A DNA stretch of 64,000 nucleotides from Thalassospira mesophila (GTDB lineage: Bacteria > Pseudomonadota > Alphaproteobacteria > Rhodospirillales > Thalassospiraceae), in the NCBI RefSeq assembly GCF_002115755.1, contig NZ_JFKA01000003.1, positions 62,001-126,000 on the forward strand, given 5' to 3'. Shown here piece after piece: positions 1-8,185 of this stretch; position 1 is the stretch's first letter, and each line of letters begins with the position of its first letter. The translations under genes and the position numbers were made by a program. The notes below the pieces were generated by a model. It did no database searches, had not been told where the DNA came from, and saw only the letters and a list, made by a program, of their open reading frames with translations.

Positions 1-20
1 GAACTGCAAATAAGGCGGTT

Positions 21-1574
21 ATGGCGATTATGACCCATAGCCAGCCAGATCATGCGGCGTCTGGCGGGGTTCCGGTGGACGCCGCTTCTTTTTCTGCCCT
101 GATGGCCCCCTTTGCACCGTTTGGTGAAAACCCGCGGCTGATGGTTGCGGTATCGGGCGGGGCGGACAGCATGGCACTGGCCATTCTGGCCGCGCGCTGG
201 TGTGCAGATCGCAATGGCAAGCTGATCGCCGTTACCGTTGACCACGGTTTGCGCGCCGATGCGGCGACCGAAGCCCAATGGGTGAGCCAGCAACTGGCGA
301 CATACGGTATTGAACATATCACCCGGCGCTGGACCGGCCCCAAGCCCGGTGCCGCGATCCAGCAAGAAGCCCGTGCGGCGCGTTATTGCCTGATCGATGA
401 TCTGGCCGGGGAACTTGGCATTTTACATGTTCTTGTGGCCCATCATTTTAATGATCAGGCCGAAACCGTGGCCATGCGCCGCGACCATAACAGCGGTCCG
501 CTCGGGCAGGCGGGCATGTCAGCCCAACGATATTTGCGCCACTGTCGCGTTTTACGCCCGTTGTTGCCCGTTACCAGCAATGATCTGCGGGCAACGCTGC
601 AAGCAATTGTGGGGGGCGGGAACACGCCCTTTGTTGCCGACGCGGCACCAGATGCAAATTCAGGTTCACATATCGCACATGGCGGGCAAGACTGGATCGA
701 AGACCCGTCAAATCATAATCCTGCCTTTGAGCGGGTCCGGATGCGGCGCAAACTGCAATCGGGCGGAGGACTTCTTCCTGCTGATTTTTCGGCCATGGCA
801 CATCAACGCCAGAATATGGAGCAGGCCATTGGCGGCTTTTTGGCCCGGCATGTTTTTATTGCGACCGATGGTGTGGCGACGGTTACATGGCCGTTTGTGG
901 GTAGTGGCGACATCAAAGCGGGTCGACATGCAGATGACCCCGACATTGGCAGCCCCGCCTTTGATCGTGCCGCCTATGGCATTGGCCATGTTTTACGAAT
1001 GATCGGCGGCGGAAATTATGCCCCGGCGCGAGACTCGGTCAGGCATGTTTTACAATTATTTCGCCAAAACAGCGCGACCCGGCACAGTCTTGCCGGGTGT
1101 GTGCTGCATCGGCGTGAAAATCATATCCTGATTTATCGTGAAGCCGGGCGGATGGATATTGCCCCGCAACCGGTTTTACCCCGACAGGTCACACGGTGGG
1201 ACAACCGGTTCGAACTTTGCCTTGAATGGCCGCAAAAACCCGGTGCAAGCGGGGATATGACTGGTTTTGCCATTGTGCCGTTGGGCGTGTGTGACCCGTT
1301 TCACAAGCGCGTCTTTCGCAAGGCGATGGCACAAACTGTGCCGTTTTGGGCATCACGGCCGCGCCCGGCACTGGCGGTATTGCCGCTTCTGTTATGGCAA
1401 GATCAGCCTTTATCTGTCGCTGGCCTTGAGATTTATGCACTTTCCGACGTATTATCCGCCGCCGGTTGCCCGACAGGTTATTTGGACCTGTTTCGGGCGA
1501 TCAAAGTGACGTGGCGGTTTGCGCCATCGGCCCCGTTGTGGGAAGGTGGTTTTAAATTCGTCGCAAATCCGTGA
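21..1574 (+). CDS. tilS: tRNA(Ile)-lysidine synthase TilS
   Basis: Cytosolic enzyme that attaches lysine to C34 of the CAU-anticodon tRNA-Ile using ATP, so that AUA is read as Ile. The N-type PP-loop SGGADS is at residues 45-50, followed by VDHGLR near 73-78 and the HHFNDQAET signature near 141-149. A WIEDPSN motif near 229 completes the catalytic core. At 517 aa it is longer than the E. coli enzyme (about 430), the extra length lying mostly in a variable middle and C-terminal part. The start at 21 has only a weak AAGG about 6 bases upstream; ATG at 30 is an alternative. A TAA at 11-13 could be the stop of the preceding gene. ftsH follows after 111 bp, the order commonly seen in Alphaproteobacteria. 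Confidence 0.93.
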   Translation: MAIMTHSQPDHAASGGVPVDAASFSALMAPFAPFGENPRLMVAVSGGADSMALAILAARWCADRNGKLIAVTVDHGLRADAATEAQWVSQQLATYGIEHITRRWTGPKPGAAIQQEARAARYCLIDDLAGELGILHVLVAHHFNDQAETVAMRRDHNSGPLGQAGMSAQRYLRHCRVLRPLLPVTSNDLRATLQAIVGGGNTPFVADAAPDANSGSHIAHGGQDWIEDPSNHNPAFERVRMRRKLQSGGGLLPADFSAMAHQRQNMEQAIGGFLARHVFIATDGVATVTWPFVGSGDIKAGRHADDPDIGSPAFDRAAYGIGHVLRMIGGGNYAPARDSVRHVLQLFRQNSATRHSLAGCVLHRRENHILIYREAGRMDIAPQPVLPRQVTRWDNRFELCLEWPQKPGASGDMTGFAIVPLGVCDPFHKRVFRKAMAQTVPFWASRPRPALAVLPLLLWQDQPLSVAGLEIYALSDVLSAAGCPTGYLDLFRAIKVTWRFAPSAPLWEGGFKFVANP

Positions 1575-1685
1575 CTTCGTACTTGCGCCGGGCCGTCCTG
1601 TTATTATCTGATGGGTCAGGTCATGTCGCGGGGTGCCTGCCGCGTAGTGGCGGATATTGTTCGCGACCAGTAGCTTGGAAAGAAT

Positions 1686-3656
1686 ATGGGAAAAAATCTC
1701 GCACTGTGGGTCATCATAGCCATACTTTTGGTGGCTTTGTTTAACCTGTTCCAGTCGCCATCCGGACGGTCGGGCCAGTCACAGCTGGCTTTTTCGGACT
1801 TTCTGTCGGATGTTGATTCCGGGCAGATTTCTGAAGTGACCATTCAGGGCAAAACTCTTACGGCGCAAACGCGCGACGGTCGCTCCGTCAATGTGTACAC
1901 TCCGACTTATCCCAACCTTGTTGAGAAACTCAACGAGAAGGGCGTTCGTATTGTTGCCAAGCCTGAAGAATCGCTGTCGCCGCTGATGAGCGCGCTGATC
2001 AGCTGGTTCCCGATGATTCTGATTATTGGCGTGTGGATCTTTTTCATGCGGCAGATGCAGGGCGGCGGCGGCAAAGCCATGGGTTTTGGCAAGTCAAAGG
2101 CAAAACTGCTGACCGAAAAATCCGGTCGGGTAACCTTTGAAGACGTTGCCGGTATTGAAGAAGCCAAGAACGAACTTGAAGAAGTGGTCGACTTTTTGCG
2201 CGATCCGCAAAAGTTCCAGCGTCTTGGCGGTAAAATCCCCAAAGGTATGCTTTTGGTAGGCCCTCCGGGGACGGGTAAAACCCTTTTGGCACGTGCCATT
2301 GCGGGCGAAGCCAATGTCCCGTTCTTCACCATTTCGGGTTCGGACTTTGTTGAAATGTTTGTGGGTGTCGGCGCATCGCGTGTGCGTGACATGTTCGAAC
2401 AGGGCAAAAAGAACGCACCTTGCATCATCTTTATCGACGAAATTGATGCCGTCGGTCGTCATCGTGGTGCCGGTCTTGGCGGTGGTAATGATGAACGCGA
2501 ACAGACGCTGAACCAGCTTCTGGTCGAGATGGATGGTTTTGAAGCCAACGAAGGCGTTATTCTGGTGGCGGCAACCAACCGTCCTGACGTTCTGGACCCT
2601 GCTTTGCTGCGTCCGGGCCGGTTTGATCGCCAGGTTGTTGTGCCAAACCCCGATCTTGAAGGTCGTGCCCATATTCTTGGTGTGCACGCCCGCAAAATTC
2701 CGTTGGGTCCGGACGTTGAATTGCGTACCGTGGCGCGCGGAACCCCGGGTTTCTCGGGTGCCGATCTGGCCAACCTTGTCAACGAAGCCGCCCTTGCGGC
2801 AGCCCGCCTTGGCAAACGCGTTGTTACCATGTCGGATTTTGAAAACGCCAAAGACAAAGTCATGATGGGGGCGGAACGCCGTTCCATGATCATGACCGAT
2901 GATGAAAAGAAACTGACCGCCTATCACGAAGGTGGTCATGCGCTGGTGGCCTTGCATACACCGGCTTCTGATCCGATCCACAAGGCAACCATCATTCCGC
3001 GCGGTCGTGCGCTGGGTATGGTTATGCGCCTGCCGGAACGTGATCAGCTTTCAAAATCCTATGAACAGCTGATTTCCGATCTTGCTGTTGCCATGGGGGG
3101 CCGTGTTGCCGAAGAACTGATTTTCGGCAAGGACAAGGTTACCACCGGGGCATCTTCCGACATCAACATGGTGACGCAATATGCGCGCAAGATGGTGACG
3201 GAATGGGGCTTTTCTGAAAAGCTTGGTAATGTGAAATATGTGGATAACCAGGAAGAAGTATTCCTGGGCCACTCGGTTGCCCAGCATAAAAATGTTTCAG
3301 AAAAAACCGCCCAGCTGATCGACGAGGAAGTTCGCCGGTTCTCTGACGAGGCCCTGATCTTTGCCCGTCGCGTTTTGACCGAACATATCGATGATCTGCA
3401 TGTTCTGGCCAAAGGGCTTCTGGAATATGAAACCCTGAGCGGCAAGGAAATCGAAGCCTTGTTGCGCGGCGAGGAAATCAATCGTCCGGGGCATCATAGT
3501 GGCACGGGCACCGATACTGGTAATGGCCGTCGTTCGGCTGTTCCGACATCGGGCGCGCGCAAGGAAACATCTGGTGAAGACGCCAGCGGAAAACCGAGTG
3601 AAAATTCCGGCGAAAGCGGTAGTGACCTGTCACCCGAACCGCAGCCGGGCAGCTAG
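1686..3656 (+). CDS. ftsH: ATP-dependent zinc metalloprotease FtsH
   Basis: Inner-membrane AAA+ protease that degrades misfolded membrane proteins and short-lived regulators. Two membrane segments (about residues 5-23 and 104-122) flank a small periplasmic domain. The AAA module has Walker A GPPGTGKT at 192-199, Walker B IIFIDEID at 247-254 and an SRH region with ATNRP near 296-300 and RPGRFDR near 309-315. The zinc protease site is HEGGH at 414-418 with the third ligand Asp492. Family members usually read HEAGH; HEGGH keeps both histidines and the glutamate. The last 45 residues are a Ser/Gly/Glu-rich tail that is probably disordered. At 656 aa it is full length. folP begins 20 bp downstream, so the two are probably cotranscribed. 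Confidence 0.98.
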   Translation: MGKNLALWVIIAILLVALFNLFQSPSGRSGQSQLAFSDFLSDVDSGQISEVTIQGKTLTAQTRDGRSVNVYTPTYPNLVEKLNEKGVRIVAKPEESLSPLMSALISWFPMILIIGVWIFFMRQMQGGGGKAMGFGKSKAKLLTEKSGRVTFEDVAGIEEAKNELEEVVDFLRDPQKFQRLGGKIPKGMLLVGPPGTGKTLLARAIAGEANVPFFTISGSDFVEMFVGVGASRVRDMFEQGKKNAPCIIFIDEIDAVGRHRGAGLGGGNDEREQTLNQLLVEMDGFEANEGVILVAATNRPDVLDPALLRPGRFDRQVVVPNPDLEGRAHILGVHARKIPLGPDVELRTVARGTPGFSGADLANLVNEAALAAARLGKRVVTMSDFENAKDKVMMGAERRSMIMTDDEKKLTAYHEGGHALVALHTPASDPIHKATIIPRGRALGMVMRLPERDQLSKSYEQLISDLAVAMGGRVAEELIFGKDKVTTGASSDINMVTQYARKMVTEWGFSEKLGNVKYVDNQEEVFLGHSVAQHKNVSEKTAQLIDEEVRRFSDEALIFARRVLTEHIDDLHVLAKGLLEYETLSGKEIEALLRGEEINRPGHHSGTGTDTGNGRRSAVPTSGARKETSGEDASGKPSENSGESGSDLSPEPQPGS

Positions 3657-3675
3657 AATGGAAGCATACTGACCT

Positions 3676-4791
3676 ATGGACAAGATCGAAGGATCGGTCC
3701 TGCGAAGCCCCGCCGATGTGCGGGGCTTTGCTGATTTTGATGGACCGTTATATTACGTGCCGACCGGCTTTATTGACCGTGCCGACGACCCGCAAACCCT
3801 GCCGCTGGCAGGCGGACGTCGTGGTTTTTCAGCGTTGGAAATTATCCGCCGCCGTGAAAATGGCGGGGCCGAAAGCATGATTTTGCCGCTGCTGGCCCTG
3901 GAGGGCTGGGTGCAAAATTCAGGCCGGGTTGATGAAATCAATGCCGTGCTGGACCGTCTGACCGGCAACCGCCGGGCGTTTGCCAATCAGGATATGGACA
4001 GTTCCCACATCATGGGCATTGTCAATGTCACCCCCGACAGTTTTTCGGACGGGGGCGAGCATAACAGTACCGATCAGGCAATTGCCCATGGCCGGGCGCT
4101 GGCCGGGCAGGGCGCGTCGATCCTTGATATCGGTGGTGAATCGACCCGTCCCGGGGCGGCGCCTGTTTCGATCGCCGAGGAGATCGACCGGGTTGTGCCG
4201 GTTATTCAGGCGTTGGCGGACGACGGGCATTGTGTGTCGGTTGATACCCGCCATGCCGGCGTTATGGCCGCCGCAATCGAGGCCGGGGCGCATATCATTA
4301 ATGATGTGACGGCCCTTGCGGGCGACGAGGCATCGCTTGAACTGGTGGCGCAGTCTGACAAGCCGGTCATTTTAATGCATATGCAGGGCGAACCCGGGAC
4401 CATGCAGGACCACCCGTCCTATGAGTGTGTGGTTCTTGACGTGTATGATTATTTGCTGGATCGGGTCGAAAGCTGCGAACAGGCAGGCATCAGCCGGGAT
4501 CGTATTTGTGTTGATCCGGGTATCGGATTTGGCAAATCATTGTCGCACAATCTTGAATTGCTCTCGCGCTTGTCGATTTTTCATGGTTTGGGCTGCCCGG
4601 TATTGCTGGGCGCGTCCCGTAAATCCTTTATCGGCAAAATAGACCCGACAGCCGCGCCGCAAAACCGTTTGGGCGGTTCACTTGCGGCGGCTTTGAATGG
4701 CTGGCGTCAGGGCATGCAGATCGTGCGCGTGCATGATGTGGCGCAAACGGCCCAGGCGGTAAGTATCGCATCGGCAATGGGTACTGTGTAA
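3676..4791 (+). CDS. folP: Dihydropteroate synthase FolP with N-terminal extension
   Basis: Folate-pathway enzyme joining p-aminobenzoate to 6-hydroxymethyl-7,8-dihydropterin pyrophosphate. The pterin-binding TIM-barrel begins at MGIVNVTPDSFSDGG (113-127), followed by DIGGESTRPGA (151-161), HIINDVTAL near 211, DPGIGFGKS near 279 and GASRKSFIG near 313. This is the full set of FolP motifs. About 110 residues precede the barrel, making the protein 371 aa against roughly 280 in E. coli. I do not recognise a named domain in the extension, although similar long forms are known in Alphaproteobacteria. It follows ftsH by 20 bp and a perfect hairpin terminator lies 35 bp downstream. It is the natural end of the tilS-ftsH-folP block. 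Confidence 0.95.
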   Translation: MDKIEGSVLRSPADVRGFADFDGPLYYVPTGFIDRADDPQTLPLAGGRRGFSALEIIRRRENGGAESMILPLLALEGWVQNSGRVDEINAVLDRLTGNRRAFANQDMDSSHIMGIVNVTPDSFSDGGEHNSTDQAIAHGRALAGQGASILDIGGESTRPGAAPVSIAEEIDRVVPVIQALADDGHCVSVDTRHAGVMAAAIEAGAHIINDVTALAGDEASLELVAQSDKPVILMHMQGEPGTMQDHPSYECVVLDVYDYLLDRVESCEQAGISRDRICVDPGIGFGKSLSHNLELLSRLSIFHGLGCPVLLGASRKSFIGKIDPTAAPQNRLGGSLAAALNGWRQGMQIVRVHDVAQTAQAVSIASAMGTV

Positions 4792-4826
4792 CCATTTTCG
4801 GGTACCCTTTTCACCCTTTGCGTTTA

Positions 4827-4867
4827 CAGGCGAAAACGATGTTGTCATCGTTTTCGCCTGTTTTGTT
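4827..4867 (+). terminator. Rho-independent terminator after folP
   Basis: A perfect 15-bp stem (arms 4827-4841 and 4846-4860) with a TTGT loop is followed by TTTTGTTT. It separates the folP unit from the response-regulator gene. Confidence 0.9.
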
Positions 4868-5088
4868 TCGGGATGTGAGGATTCTGTCAATTTCTGACAC
4901 TTGTTGCTTCTGGCTTGCTATTGAAGTTTGTTATCTTCATATCTGTAGTACCGGACCAATATATGTGTTTTTGCGCGGGTGGTTCCCGTTCAAAGCGACT
5001 TGCCTGCCGGTAGGAACAAAAAGAAAAACCCGTTTAAAAACGAACATTCGAGCAAAATGTATCGTTGGGTACGTCGGAGCAGAAATAA

Positions 5089-5853
5089 ATGGCTGCCTGC
5101 ATTTTTGTTGTCGAAGACAACGAAGATCTAAATCGCGATCTTTGCGAATATCTTGAAATTTGCGGATTTGATGTGGTCGGATGTGAAACTGGCCAGGCCT
5201 TTTATCATGCCCTTGAACAACGTACCCCGACAGCCGTAATCTTTGACGTGATGTTGCCCGATGCCGACGGGTTTGATCTGGCCCGTTTTACCCGCAACAA
5301 ACTTGATTGCGGCATCATGATGCTGACATCGCTTTCAGGCATGGACCAGCATCTGGCCGGGTATCAGGCCGGAGCCGATGTTTACCTGACCAAGGACAGC
5401 CCGCTTTCCGTGATCGAGGCGGCGTTGCGGCCCTTGTTGCGCCGGGTTGCCGCACCGGCGATTGGCGAAGCCACCCCGGAGGATGCCAAAGAAAGCACGG
5501 ATGAGTGCTGGAAGCTGGATCGTCTGAACTGGAGCCTGACATCGCCTGAGGGCAAAGGGGCGCAGTTGACCGCAGGCGAACGCACCATCATCAGCATTTT
5601 GATCGAGGCAAATGGCGGCTGGTTGACCCGGCCCGATATTGTCATGGCCCTAGGCAAAGCCGACACCGCCGAAAATTGCCGGAACCTTGATACTGCAATT
5701 CGCCGTGTAAGACAGAAGATTTTCAAGGAAACCGATGCCGAATTACCGGTGCGAACTGCCTATGGGCGCGGATATGCGTTTACATCCCCGGCGGTGATTG
5801 TTGGCGATGAAACCGATGACGAAACGGCAACGCGCATTCGCACCAACGCCTGA
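5089..5853 (+). CDS. Response regulator, receiver plus OmpR-type winged helix
   Basis: DNA-binding response regulator of a two-component system. The receiver domain (about 1-120) has the acidic pair Glu9/Asp10, phospho-acceptor Asp53 in FDVMLPDADG, Thr80 and Lys102, so it looks phosphorylatable. Residues about 140-243 form a winged-helix effector domain with TAGERTIISIL and the terminal YGRGYAF hairpin typical of OmpR/PhoB regulators. An acidic linker joins the domains. Two paralogous sensor kinases are encoded convergently just downstream (6059-10278) and are its probable partners; that pairing is inferred from proximity. The 220-bp upstream region after the folP terminator probably carries its own promoter. 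Confidence 0.9.
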   Translation: MAACIFVVEDNEDLNRDLCEYLEICGFDVVGCETGQAFYHALEQRTPTAVIFDVMLPDADGFDLARFTRNKLDCGIMMLTSLSGMDQHLAGYQAGADVYLTKDSPLSVIEAALRPLLRRVAAPAIGEATPEDAKESTDECWKLDRLNWSLTSPEGKGAQLTAGERTIISILIEANGGWLTRPDIVMALGKADTAENCRNLDTAIRRVRQKIFKETDAELPVRTAYGRGYAFTSPAVIVGDETDDETATRIRTNA

Positions 5854-6058
5854 TCGGCCAATATTGCCACTATTGTTGTGTCATAAAACGCGCCGTGCGA
5901 TGTTTCGCCGTATCTCCCCGCCACGCTGAATTTTCCAAAATCAATTCGGGTTGTTTGTTGGCATAGCGCGCATGCGGGTGCTTGTGCGCAGGCCTGGTTC
6001 ACCGGTGACGACCCGTTGGCAAGCTTGCTGCTGTCTGGTGTGTTGTTTGCGGCCAAGG

Positions 6059-8185
6059 TTACAATTTGGGTTCAAGCGGCAAGGTAATGCGGATGTCCAT
6101 ACCGGTTTCCTGGCGCGAGACAATGTCGGTTTTGCCGCCGTGCGCGGTGATAATGCGCTGGGTAATGTGTAATCCCAGGCCGTCATTGTTGCGCGGGGTA
6201 AAATCTTCGGCATTGGTCTTTTTGGCGTAAAACCGGTTGGGGCCGGTTTCGGGCGGCACGGTATGAAGCGGGCGAAACAGCCTTTCGCGGACTTTGTCAA
6301 TATCGGCCGGATCTGCCTGATCAAGTTGCGGATGCGAAATGTCAATTTTCAAAATCATGCCGTTTTCTTCCCGGGCTGTCAGGGAAATGGTTTCGCCGGG
6401 TTGATGGCGACGGGCATTTTCAATGACATTGGTCATGGCCAGACCCAGCAAAGTTTCGTCGGCATATAAGACAGCGTTGGCATCGCCCAGATAGCTAAAG
6501 TTGATATGAGCATTGTCGCGCCGGGCCAGTGTTGCAAATTCCTGCAGAAAGTTTTTCGCCGGAACCAGTTTGCGGGCCAGCGCAAACTGGGGGGCATTCA
6601 GGTTGTCCTTGCCCAGAAAAACATCGACAAGCCGTGCCAGCTTTCCCGATTGGTCCTGAATGCGTTTCAGGCGTTCGGTCACAGCACGCGGAACGTCGGC
6701 ATTGCCCGCTGTTGCGGCCTCTTTTTGCAAGCGCAAGGTTACCATTTCGGCCGCGCGTTGAATAACGGCCAGCGGGGTCCGAAATTCGTGCGACAGCATC
6801 GACACCAGTTTGCGCTGTTCCTGAACAATTTTTTCCGTGCTTTCGGCCATGCTGGCCGCTTTTATGCGGTCACGATCAATGCCGGAAATGCGCATAGCCA
6901 TCAGAACACTCATTAAAACAAGATGAGAAGCCAGTGCAAACGGATAAGCTGCCGCGGTAATGGCATTGACCGGTAAATAATGGTTCAGGGCCAGATAGAA
7001 AATAATCAGTGAAACAGTCGGCACCAACATCACAATAAAATAGATCCAGTGCGTGATAAAACGCGGATTGCGAATGATCCGGCGCACCAGAAAGCAGATA
7101 TAAATGGTCATCACAGCACTGTGTGAAAACTGGCAATAGCTGGCAAAGGTTGTATATAGCGGCGTGGTTGCGGTTACCGACCCCAGCAAGACAACGCCGG
7201 AATAGGTGCAGAATATTTTTTTGCACAGTCGGCATTCGGCCCCGATATTCAGGATGTTCACCCATAACAGGCTGGCTGCTGCAATATTGACTGCGGTGCC
7301 CATCCCCACCAGCAAATCGTTGGCATAGGGCCATTCCGGGGCGAAAACGGTTAAAAACAACCCGCCCAGCGCCGAGGACAGCGTGCCGAATGCCGCCAGG
7401 CAGCACCCGTAAAGGGCGACGGCATAATCGCGGATGAACAACCCGACGATCATATACATCAACGCCATGCTCAGAACGATCCCGACAAACAGCCCTTTGC
7501 CCGCCAGCCCCAGCGACCAGCGGCTGATCTGCGCGTCGTTGGACAGAAGGGATACTTCGATGAACTGGGTGCTGTTGGATTGCGTGCGGATATAAAGGCT
7601 GTAATGCCCCGGTTCGAGTGCCGGGAAGGGCGCAAGATGTTCTGGCGCAATCACCGGGCGCTGGCTGGAAGGAACGTGGTCTCCCATCAGTGTCGTCCAT
7701 ATCGGGTGTGGATTGTCTTTTTGCACCACATACAAATTGATCACGTTTAAATATATCGGGCCAATATCAATGTGGCGGGTGTCGTCGGTCGCATGGCCGA
7801 CAACCAGATCAATGCGATACCAGATGGCGTTGTTGGTATAGCCAAATGCCGGAATGCCTTTTTCGCGGGTAAAGGCCTCTTCGGGCAGGGCGCGAATGTC
7901 GCTTAGGGTTTTGGTTTGTTCGGGGTCCTGAAAGCTGGCGATGTGGCCCTTGAACAGGATATCACGCGTCATCGACACCGAAATATCAACCGGTGGGGCC
8001 AGTTCGGCCAAAGCCCGCCCGGTAAAGCCATCAAACATCGCCAGTACGATAAGGCACAGCCAAAACAGGGCTGCTCTTGCCAGTATTTTACCTGTTCGGG
8101 ATATATTTTTTCCCGCGCACAGTGGGCTGCGATGGGCACACGGGGCGGAGATATTGCGCACGGGTGCAATTCTATCGGTCATCAC
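6059..8185 (-). CDS. 7TM-DISM membrane sensor histidine kinase (degenerate G1 box)
   Basis: Inner-membrane sensor kinase of 708 aa. A signal or anchor segment at about 36-60 precedes an extracytoplasmic sensor region (about 65-215, 7TMR-DISMED2-like). A seven-helix 7TMR-DISM block (about 228-432) is followed by a HisKA domain with His466 in SHEFRTP and a HATPase domain. The N box NVIEN (586-590) and G2 box DGLGLH (668-673) are present. The G1 box that normally reads DxGxG is DISHPQ here (615-620), so nucleotide binding may be altered. The start ATG overlaps the stop of the upstream paralogous kinase by ATGA, so the two are translationally coupled. The ligand is unknown; 7TM-DISM receptors often sense carbohydrates or other small molecules. 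Confidence 0.88.
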   Translation of the reverse strand: MMTDRIAPVRNISAPCAHRSPLCAGKNISRTGKILARAALFWLCLIVLAMFDGFTGRALAELAPPVDISVSMTRDILFKGHIASFQDPEQTKTLSDIRALPEEAFTREKGIPAFGYTNNAIWYRIDLVVGHATDDTRHIDIGPIYLNVINLYVVQKDNPHPIWTTLMGDHVPSSQRPVIAPEHLAPFPALEPGHYSLYIRTQSNSTQFIEVSLLSNDAQISRWSLGLAGKGLFVGIVLSMALMYMIVGLFIRDYAVALYGCCLAAFGTLSSALGGLFLTVFAPEWPYANDLLVGMGTAVNIAAASLLWVNILNIGAECRLCKKIFCTYSGVVLLGSVTATTPLYTTFASYCQFSHSAVMTIYICFLVRRIIRNPRFITHWIYFIVMLVPTVSLIIFYLALNHYLPVNAITAAAYPFALASHLVLMSVLMAMRISGIDRDRIKAASMAESTEKIVQEQRKLVSMLSHEFRTPLAVIQRAAEMVTLRLQKEAATAGNADVPRAVTERLKRIQDQSGKLARLVDVFLGKDNLNAPQFALARKLVPAKNFLQEFATLARRDNAHINFSYLGDANAVLYADETLLGLAMTNVIENARRHQPGETISLTAREENGMILKIDISHPQLDQADPADIDKVRERLFRPLHTVPPETGPNRFYAKKTNAEDFTPRNNDGLGLHITQRIITAHGGKTDIVSRQETGMDIRITLPLEPKL

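Noticed and set aside
2094-2981. 295-codon open frame antisense to ftsH
   Set aside because: Opposite the AAA+ and protease region; no domain features and no ribosome-binding site.
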